Shown here in pieces: positions 56,137-64,000 of a stretch of DNA of 64,000 nt. The DNA lies in the NCBI RefSeq assembly GCF_902167145.1, contig NC_050096.1, forward strand, positions 160,269,825 to 160,333,824, in the 5' to 3' direction. Positions within the stretch are counted from its first letter, which is position 1. Each line of letters opens with the position of its first letter. The stretch is from Zea mays (Eukaryota > Streptophyta > Magnoliopsida > Poales > Poaceae). The position numbers were made by a program, and so were the translations under genes. A model generated the notes under the pieces. That model was not told the origin of the DNA. It did not search any database and saw nothing but the letters and a program-made list of their open reading frames with translations.

Positions 56137-56954
56137 AATTGCACACATTGCTCTTCTATATACCTTTGATCATGTCTCTTTCATATGCTATGACTAATGT
56201 GTTTTTCAAGTCCATTTCAAAACAAGTCATAGGTGTATTGAAAGGGAATTGGAGTCTTCGGCGAAAACAAAGGCTTCCACTCCGTAACTCATCCTTCGCC
56301 GTCGCTCCAAGAGACTCTCCATCTTTGGGGGAGAGAGCAAAAGGACTTCATCTTTGGTATAATCTTAACTCATCTATTTATGACCAAAGGGGAAGAAAGT
56401 ACTTCGAGGGCTCTAATGATTCCGTTTTTGGCGATTTATGCCAAAGGGGGAGAGAGTATGAGCCCAAAGCAAAAGGACCGCACCACCACCAATTTCAAAA
56501 ACTTCGTGTTTCTAAGAATATTATCAATTGGTATCCTATTGTGTTCAAAAGGGGGAGAAAGTAGTATTTCAAAAATATATCAAAACCCTCTTGAACACTA
56601 AGAGGAGGATCTCATTTAGGGGGAGTTTTGTTTAGTCAAAGGAAAAGCATTTGAAACAGGGGGAGAAAATTTCAAATCTTGAAAATGCTTTGCAAAATCT
56701 TATTCATTTACCTTTGACTATTTGCAAAAGAACTTAGAAAAGATTTACAAAAGAGTTTGCAAAAACAAAACATGTGGTGCAAGCGTGGTCCAAAATGTTA
56801 AATAAGAAAGAAACAATCCATGCATATCCTGTGAGTATTTATATTGGCTCAATTCCAAGCAACCTTTGCACTTACATTATGCAAACTAGTTTAATTATGC
56901 ACTTCTACATTTGCTTTGGTTTGTGTTGGCATCAATCACCAAAAAGGGGGAGAT
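56137..56954 (+). other. Element D 3' non-coding region with polypurine tracts
   Basis: About 820 bases without a gene. Purine tracts of the gggggag type occur near 56319, 56445, 56551, 56620, 56660 and at the LTR edge (aaaaagggggagat, 56941-56954). At 56239 an exact copy of the first 12 bases of the LTR (TGAAAGGGAATT) occurs. Conserved with C and E. Confidence 0.85.
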
Positions 56955-58269
56955 TGAAAGGGAATTAGGCTTACACCTAGTCCCTAATTAATTTTGGTGG
57001 TTGAATTGCCCAACACAAATCTTTGGACTAACTAGTTTGCCCAAGTGTATAGATTATACAGGTGTAAAAGGTTCACACTCAGCCAATAAAAAGATCAAGT
57101 TTTGGATTCAACAAAGGAGCAAAGAGGCAACCGAAGGCACCTCTGGTCTGGAGGCACCAGACTGTCCGGTGTACACCGGACAGTGTCCGGTGTGCACCAG
57201 AGGACTCCAACTCGAACTCGCCACCTTCGGGAATTTCTGAGGCCGGCGCGCTATAATTCACCGGACTGTCCGGTGTACACCGGACAGTGTCCGGTGCTCC
57301 AAGGAAGCGCGGCCTCCGGAACTCGCCAACCTCGGGAATGCGCAGCAGCCGCTCCGCTATAATTCACCGGACATGTCCGGTGTACACCGGACTGTCCGGT
57401 GAACCAGCAGAGCAACGGCTATTCGGCGCCAACGGCTACCTGCGGCTCATTTAATGCGCGCTCTACGCGCGCAGAAGGCAGGCGCGCCCATACTGGCGCA
57501 CCGGACAATGAACAGGAGTTGTCCGGTGTGCACCGGACACCCAGGCGGGCCCAGAAGTCAGAAGCTCCAACGGTCAGAATCCAACGGCATTGATGACGTG
57601 GCGGGGGCACCGGACATGTCCGGTGTGCACCGGACTGTCCGGTGCGCCATCGAACAGACAGCCTCCACCAACGGTCAAGTTTGGTGGTTGGGGCTATAAA
57701 TACCCCAACTACCCCACCATTCATTGCATCCAAGTTTTCCACTTCTCAACCACTTACAAGAGCTAGGCATTCAATTCTAGACACACCAAAAAGATCAAAT
57801 CCTCTCCAACTCCACACAAAGCTTTAGTGATTAGCGAGAGAGATTTGCCGTGTTCTTTTGAGCTCTTGCGCTTGGATTGCTTTCTTCCTTCTTGATTTTT
57901 TCATTGCAATCAAACTCACTTGTAATTGAGACAAGAGACACCAAACTTGTGGTGGTCCTTGTGGGAACTTTGTGTTCCAAGTGATTGAGAAGAGAACGCT
58001 CACTCGATCCGAGGGATCGTTTGAGAGAGGGAAGGGTTGAAAGAGACCCGGCCTTTGTGGCCTCCTCAACGGGGAGTAGGTTTGCAAGAACCGAACCTCG
58101 GTAAAACAAATCCGCGTGTCACACTCTTCATTTGCTTGCGATTTGTTTTGCACTCTCTCTCACGGACTCGTTTATATTTCTAACGCTAACCCGGCTTGTA
58201 GTTGTGTTTATATTTGTAAATTTCAGTTTCGCCTTATTCACCCCCCCCCCCCCCTCTAGGCAACTATCA
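56955..58269 (+). repeat. Element D 3' LTR
   Basis: 1315 bp. Nine GTCCGGTG half-sites lie in about 495 bases (57155-57650). TATA box near 57695. A run of 14 C precedes the end (58241-58254). Terminal CTATCA followed by CTATT. Confidence 0.96.
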
Positions 58270-58274
58270 CTATT

Positions 58275-58710
58275 TAAACTAGATACACTTTAATGGAGGA
58301 TAATCTAGGTTGTATAATTATCTTATGAATTCTATTTATGTCTATATGTATATGCAAATGTAATTGTGGACATTACTCCACAACTCATCATACTCAATCG
58401 AAGATCCAAATCAAACAAGTATCATAAGAACAAGCACTCAAGCGTATAGATACCTATAAAAATAGTTTTGTTTTTGTTCCTAAGAGTAGGTCTCCTATTC
58501 CTAAAGGTCACTTTTGGCACAGGATTTCAAAGTGTGAAATCCACGTTTGTCTTTAGAAGGAAAAGGTAAGAATAATCATAGTAAAGCAGAAATAGATGAG
58601 AAAAGATCAAGATAAGTTTAGAAAAGGATCAGAGTAAGGTAAGTAGGTCATGGTCTGTCCATTTCTATCTAGGTTTCGTCCTACAGTCAACATTCCTCTG
58701 ATACCACTTC
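58275..58710 (-). other. Element F leader and primer binding site
   Basis: Non-coding. The right edge on the minus strand reads GAAGTGGTATCAGAGG (58710-58695), an initiator-Met tRNA primer site seven bases from the LTR, which fixes F's orientation as minus. Confidence 0.8.
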
Positions 58711-60802
58711 TGTCACACCCGGATTCAAGGGACAAAGTCGGGTGCATCTCATATATGCGCCAAAGAAGACAACACATATAGTAACAGAGTGTATAGAGAT
58801 AAATGTCACAATATAATCAGAGTACTTATAACATAGTAGAAGTCTTACAAAATAAAAGATAAATATAAAATGAACTAAAGTCCATCCTTGGTGCCATAAA
58901 GTCAACTGGGAGCCGCCACCTAGATTAAGTCGAACTCCTCGTGGTGTGGCTCCTCTTGAACCACCTGTTATTCTCCTGTGGGGGGTGTGAGACAGCAAGG
59001 GTGAGCTCACACATGTTCATCGCTCAACAAGTTGTGGGGAATAATGTGCATGAACTCACCAAAGGTGGGAGTTCATGTGATGTGTAAGGCTAATCAACAA
59101 TAGAGGTTAAAGCTGAGCATTGCTTTTAATAAGTTGGTCAAATTTTATTAGCAGTTACTAAATGTAAGTAGATACCAAACCATAATAAGAATAATAGAAC
59201 AAAATTAATAAATAATCCCATGCAATGCATATGACAATTTGAATTTAGTTTCATAGTTTAATCATGCGAGAGTGCTGAGCTGCTCTTGACCGTGAGCTCG
59301 GCTAGTATACCAGTTTTACACTCTGCAGAGGTTGTAGCCTGTACCCACAAGTCATGTTACCCATCTGCCAAGGGGTCATGAGTCCTATACACCTCTACCA
59401 AGGAAGCGAGGCAGGGTAACACTACGAGGCCTTTACAAAGTTCCACTAGCTTCCGAAAACCCGCTACAGTTTATGGGAAGAGCACTTGCAAGAATCCCTT
59501 GTCTGACCGTCATCGCAACAAAATCAACCCGAGAACCTCCCTGCATGCAACTCCCCTACTACCCTTGCCCCTTTCGGGTACGATAGTCTTCCACTAGCTT
59601 TCCTAATTAGTCAGCCAAGGGCGTCTCATTCCACCTTTGTGGTGGCACGTGTTTCTCAAGTTAAGCTCCATGTTCGAATTAAAGATAATGGTCTTGACAT
59701 GAACAATAATAACATAACCGAATAATTGGAATATGGATATAATGGAATATTAACCCAAAACCATATAAAGCAATAGCATAACTACCCAAATGATTCAGGG
59801 GTAAATAAGGTAAAAGATAATCAGACTAGGGTGACCTATTGGGTCCCATCAAAATTAAGCCTATGCATGCCAGAATGATTATAGAGAACATTATTGGGTA
59901 AATAAAAGTGATCAAGGGCACAACTTGCCTGGGACTTGATATTCCAGATACCAGGATGATCCTCAGATTCTCGTGACCTCACTGCTAGTTGTAGCAATAC
60001 AAACATACATAGTATAGACAAAATTAACATCACACCAAACATAAGAACCAACTATATAATAATAATCCATGCGTTTCTACGAGATCGTAGGATCAAGAAC
60101 TACTAAGATCGGAGTCATGATTAAGGAGTTATGATCTATGGAAGATCTACGTGGTTGGAATATTAAATTATAGATTGATTATTGTACATCATATGAGAAA
60201 ATATACTCTAAATAATCAATTCAACTTTAATCTAGATTATACTTGACTAGAGATCATGTTTTAACCACATTATAATTATGGTCAGGTTAGTTTTGATTTA
60301 GAAGAGCTAATCTAGTAGACATAGTATAGATAAATATCTAACTATAAAATTATGCAATATGGTATAATTAATGTTGTTACTGTCGACAAGTTCATTGGGA
60401 GAAACCATACCGACGTTGGTGGCGCACCGAGCTCTGCCCACGAAGAGGGGGAATTCCGCCATGATTCGGAGCTCCGGTGAGAAATTGGACGGTGGCCCGC
60501 CCACGATCCGTCACGTCAGGTTTCAATCCCGAATCGACGTACACCGGCGATCCCCGCCAACCCCTCCGTCACTGGTCGAATGCAGATGCACACGCGCAGT
60601 GGCTACAGCGACGCGGAGCAGCTTCCTCGGCCCCCCTTCTCTGGTTCCAGCATCTCGGCACGGTGCAAGGTGCGGCTAGCTGGTTTGCGGTGGTAGAGGC
60701 ATGGGCAAGGAACAGTCTTATACCCAGATGTGCAAGGGGGAAAAGAAGTCCTCGTGCCGAATCCCTGGCAAGATCCACGCGCGACAATGGCGGGGCGGTT
60801 TC
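58711..60802 (-). repeat. Element F right (5') LTR, partial
   Basis: Begins TGTCACACCCGGATTC. 58711-59660 matches the left arm at 42915; 60386-60802 matches 45212-45640; 59660-60385 is AT-rich without ORFs and has no visible counterpart in the left LTR. Interrupted at 60802 by a G-like LTR and not resumed before the window end. Confidence 0.82.
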
Positions 60803-62869
60803 TGTGGCGGAACCGCCCGAATTATTCCAGCTTAAGTGCCCAAGTCACGCCTTAGAGGCAGCAACACACTTAAATTGGAATAACCCGTCAGTCCTTCAGA
60901 TCTAGTCTGATAAAGCCATTTCCTCGGGATCGATTACCACTAACTCACTTGGAGGTGAGTCACAGAGAGAATACAATAAAGCATGAAACCACAAATTAAA
61001 GTACTAGAGTTATTACATAAATCGAAGTTTTAATGAAAGGGAACAATTTCATAAATAAAGTGCAGCAGATAATCGATAACATCGAATGCTGAGGAATAGG
61101 GAAAGGCCTAGCCCACTACTCCTCCAGCTCCTCTCCTGTCGGAGCAGCATCCCACTCGACCATCCAACCCGGTGGCAGAGTTGAAGGCCAAGTCACACCA
61201 TCAACCATGTCCTGTAGTGTACCTGCAAAAAATTGTGCCACAAGGCAAAGCTGAGTATACTAATGCTCAGCTAGACTTACCCGGTGTGAGGAGTCTACTC
61301 CTCTACCTCTAGACCATGAACCTGTTTGGATGAGGGGTTTGGTTTCCCAAAAGCACTAGCTGAGTCTAAAATCAATTTTAGCTTTTCTAATTCTAGCATC
61401 ATTAATTTAGCTAGGTTTGCTCCTTTATAAGCATACATGGTAACAATCATTTAGCATAATCAACATGTTATCTCAAGTAAAACCTCATTCCACTTTTTAC
61501 TCAATGTAGTACAAGGGGTCAAGCAGTCTCATTAGCTGCGAGAAGCAGACGATTCGAATCAAGTTTTTAAACCTTGCAAGGTAAACCTAAACACACAACA
61601 TGTAGGGGCACTCTGTCCCCACACACGTCAACCATCCCCATCGATTCCCCGTTCGTGGTCAGGACTCACCGCCTTGGAATACAATGCTCCACTGACCCCG
61701 GCTGCCGCCGTGCAGTGACCGCACTTGTACCCACCATAGCTAGCATGGGAGACCCAGTCTCAGGATGAGTGAGGGGTAAAGTCCGCGCCCGGCTTCACTC
61801 AGGTACTAGGCTTACCGGTTACCATATTTCCCGACATGTGCTTAGTACATTCAAACGCTTGACTCAGGTATCCACACATTAATCCTTAATTCCATTTCTG
61901 TCTCATAGACGAGGCATCCACCCTGGATCCAAGTCCATAGACCATCATAGATCCCGTTATCAAGATGAATACAATCAATGCCTAACCTCGCGCGAGTGCT
62001 AGAAAAATCACTCGACTTCTACCGATATCCTGATTAGCAAAGCAGCTACTCGACCTAGTATACTAGTATCCATCTCAAAAAGGAATCCTGAGTTCATGCA
62101 ACTAGGGGTTTCAAGCAACTCCTACACTTAAGTGCACATTACAAGCCTCCAAACATTAAGTGTAGTAAAGTAGCATATATAAACGGTTATGCATAAAACC
62201 GAGGCTTGCCTTCAAATGCTGGGGCTGCGGGAAGATCCTCAGTGGCAGGCTCGAGAGCTGGCTCCTGGACTTCCTCTTAGGCAGCTCCTTGCTTGGGAAT
62301 GAGCACGTACTCTTCGTCAGCGAGGTTGCAATCTAATGAATGCAATGAGTGAGATATATGTATGCCATGATATGCAATGTAGTAGTAAATAAAAATATTA
62401 AATTGATAAAGTAAAGCTTAATCTTACTACGGGAATTCTAGTGGTATACTTATCCATTTTAGGGTCAAGTATGGTTAAGTTTTAAGTGGTCAGGTTATTG
62501 GGGTATCCCACTGGTTTTCTTTTAATGTCTTAGTGAAAGTTTATCATGATCCTTGCTAAATTCATTGGGGGTGAGATTTATTATTCCTACCAATCATCTC
62601 TTTTCCCTTTTTCTATTATGCTCTTTAAGGTGGGTTTGAACTACAACCTAGCTTTATAAATTTCCAAAAATTCTGTAAAAATTACAGTAGTTTCTCGCTG
62701 GTGTATAATTCTTAGTCTCAAAAAGTTATGCTTAAAATGTTAAGGGTTCACTCTATGCAAAATTATTAAGTTTTAGGGCAGAGGGGGTGCTTTGAACTAC
62801 AACTCTCTTCTAATAGTAGATTTTTCCCTAAGGTTTATTTTTGCTGGCATCTAGGGGTAATAATATGAT
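60803..62869 (-). repeat. G-family chromovirus LTR, partial
   Basis: Begins TGTGGCGGAACCGCCC and follows G's LTR (13085-13254, then 22668 on) closely for about 2 kb, including the stretch around caaccatcccc and the gcagctcctt zone. No gene. Interrupted at 62870 by a gypsy LTR; the rest is outside the window. A second member of the same family, so insertion into F postdates F. Confidence 0.85.
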
Positions 62870-63187
62870 TGTTGGGGGCCTTCGTCTTCCGAAGGTCCTC
62901 AAAAACATGATTTAACAATGTTTCCGGAGTGTAATACATGAACAGGTACGTTCGGACTCGGATCAGAACCATAGTGTGAGAAGCACGAACGATACGAAGG
63001 TTGACGCAGCGCCGAAGCTACGCGCAAGGGAGCTTCGGCATGACAGCAGGAAAGGGAACCGACATAAAGGGGAAAAGACTATTTAGACCTCGATGGATTA
63101 CCTTAAAGTTATTAGCAAATGTAAAGGTCATAGATGTAATTTCACATGGGCTGCGTCCCATGCCTATAAATAGATGAACAATACTCC
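62870..63187 (+). repeat. Gypsy LTR O, first 318 bp
   Basis: Starts TGTTGGGGGCCTTCGTC and runs through the family TATA box (cctataaatag near 63165) to 63187, where H is inserted. Its remainder must lie beyond the window. Confidence 0.85.
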
Positions 63188-64000
63188 TGTTGGGGGCCTT
63201 CGGCTTCCGAAGGTCCTCAAAAACATGATTTGACAATGTTTTCCAAGGGAAATGTGTGAACAGGTATCTTCGGAATCGGATTACGAGTATATAAGAGTAT
63301 GGTCAAGACGAAGCTTGAGTGGGACGGAAGGCGATTGTGACGAAGGAAAAGATCATCACGAAGTTATGCGCAGATAAGCTTCGGTATGACAGCAGAAAAG
63401 GGGAACCGACTTAAAGATGAAAAGCCAAATTAGACCCTGAAGAATTACTATAGAGTTATTAATAAATGTAAAGGGCATTAATGTAATTTTACACGGGCTG
63501 CGTCCCGTGCCTATAAATAGATGAACAGTACTCCCGTACTGTTCACGCTGACTGAGCATTGTCATCACGCTTATACCCTCACTTTTCTTCAGATCGAAGG
63601 TACATTTGTAATTTGCTATTGTTCGTATAATTGAAATGAATAGAAATAAATTAATAATAATGTTTAAATGTAATTATATTATTCTCTGTATTTCATACAT
63701 AAATCTGTTCTTGTCTTTTATTATGACAATGAAGGTATGACCTTCATGACCTTCGTCCGAAATTCATTATATCCAAGGGGAAATAATGCTTCGAAGGACG
63801 AAGGGCTTTGATATTTAACATTTTATGTTGCCTTGTTCTTGATTCATAGCATTTGAGAACAAGTCCCCAACATTGGCGCCCACCTCCGGTGAACTCACTT
63901 CCATTTCTTGAGCTTTGAATACCTTCGGCAAGCATCACCTTCGTCATGCCGCCGAAAAAAGCTTCAGCAACAGGGGCTGCCACTCTGCAGCCACTGGACC
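63188..64000 (+). mobile_element. Element H: gypsy element, 5' end only
   Basis: 5' LTR 63188-63872 (685 bp, TGTTGGGGGCCTTCGGC to CCCCAACA), primer site TGGCGCCCACCTCCGG at 63874-63889 and the start of gag. Continues past the window edge. Same broad family as A and B. Confidence 0.9.
63946..64000 (+). CDS. gag: Element H gag, N-terminal fragment cut by window edge
   Basis: ATG at 63946 opens MPPKKASATGAATLQPLD, in frame to the end of the window. The start is chosen because the same position after the primer site is used in B (11994), whose gag reads similarly before its stop. Only 18 codons are visible, so function is inferred from position. Confidence 0.65.
   Translation, partial: MPPKKASATGAATLQPLD

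Larger units (their letters stand above)
48855..58269 (+). mobile_element. Element D: almost intact Opie/Ji-like copia element
   Basis: LTRs 48855-50141 and 56955-58269, target duplication CTATT at 48850-48854 and 58270-58274. Gag is a single ORF of 888 codons from its second Met; pol has one in-frame stop in 1079 codons. I count about 13 substitutions between the LTRs (about 1%), plus a 24-base palindrome indel and a longer C run in the 3' LTR; roughly 0.4 million years. It is the most complete element in the window and is inserted in F. Confidence 0.96.
42915..60802 (-). mobile_element. Element F: non-coding Del/Tekay-like element (minus strand), host of D
   Basis: Defined by an LTR end with polypurine tract at 46617/46618 and a primer site plus LTR start at 58710/58711. 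The internal region is 46618-48854 plus 58275-58710, about 2.7 kb, with no gag or pol. The LTRs share TGTCACACCC ends and the segment cgttggtggcgcaccgagct (45240 and 60413). The left LTR is rearranged, so the left limit (42915 or 44855) is uncertain; the right LTR is interrupted at 60803. Confidence 0.65.

Noticed and set aside
57155..57650. Repeated short palindromes with short spacers, reminiscent of a CRISPR array
   Set aside because: The spacers are irregular, the host is a plant LTR and the same array recurs in other LTR copies.

Overview
The window looks like intergenic DNA of a large grass genome, almost certainly maize (Zea mays). It is essentially wall-to-wall nested LTR retrotransposons. 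I recognise Opie/Ji-like copia elements (SIRE lineage), Tekay/Del-like chromoviruses with LTRs of several kb, and CTTCGG-rich gypsy elements of the Tat lineage (cinful/zeon/xilon-like; family names are from memory). I find no ordinary host gene, tRNA, rRNA or CRISPR array.

Left half (1-39067) is one nest, called by letters below. Element E is a copia element whose 5' part lies left of the window; it shows only its 3' non-coding region (1-790, 10376-11274, 37220-37613) and 3' LTR (37614-39067). Two Tat gypsy elements landed in it: A (791-10375, duplication CTTTT) and B (11275-37219, duplication GTTAG). B was invaded by chromovirus G (minus strand, 13085 to about 33310). G was then invaded by Opie-like element C (minus strand, 13255-22662, duplication GAAAT) and by a gypsy element now reduced to solo LTR J (29948-30539, duplication GGAGC). 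A deletion removed G's 5' LTR together with B's protease, RT and integrase.

Right half (39068-64000): a 2.3 kb LTR (K) holding solo LTR L (duplication CCTTC); a copia gag fragment; a head-to-head inverted pair of LTR fragments (42915-44854); a chromovirus-like element F on the minus strand with no coding sequence; an almost intact Opie/Ji-like element D (48855-58269, duplication CTATT) inside F; a G-like LTR inside F's right LTR; and finally partial gypsy LTR O and the 5' end of gypsy element H at the window edge.

The most interesting content is the antisense gene between integrase and the 3' LTR of A. Known Tat-lineage elements can carry such antisense ORFs. Here the sequence supports a complete eukaryotic gene: a TATA box, three exons and two canonical GT-AG introns that join two long ORFs into one frame of about 974 codons. 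B carries a decayed homologue whose first intron is at the same place. A also lacks gag, and its whole internal sequence is saturated with the hexamer CTTCGG/CCGAAG in all three codon frames. LTR divergence counted by eye (A about 1%, D about 1%, C about 2%, B about 3%) agrees with the nesting order.
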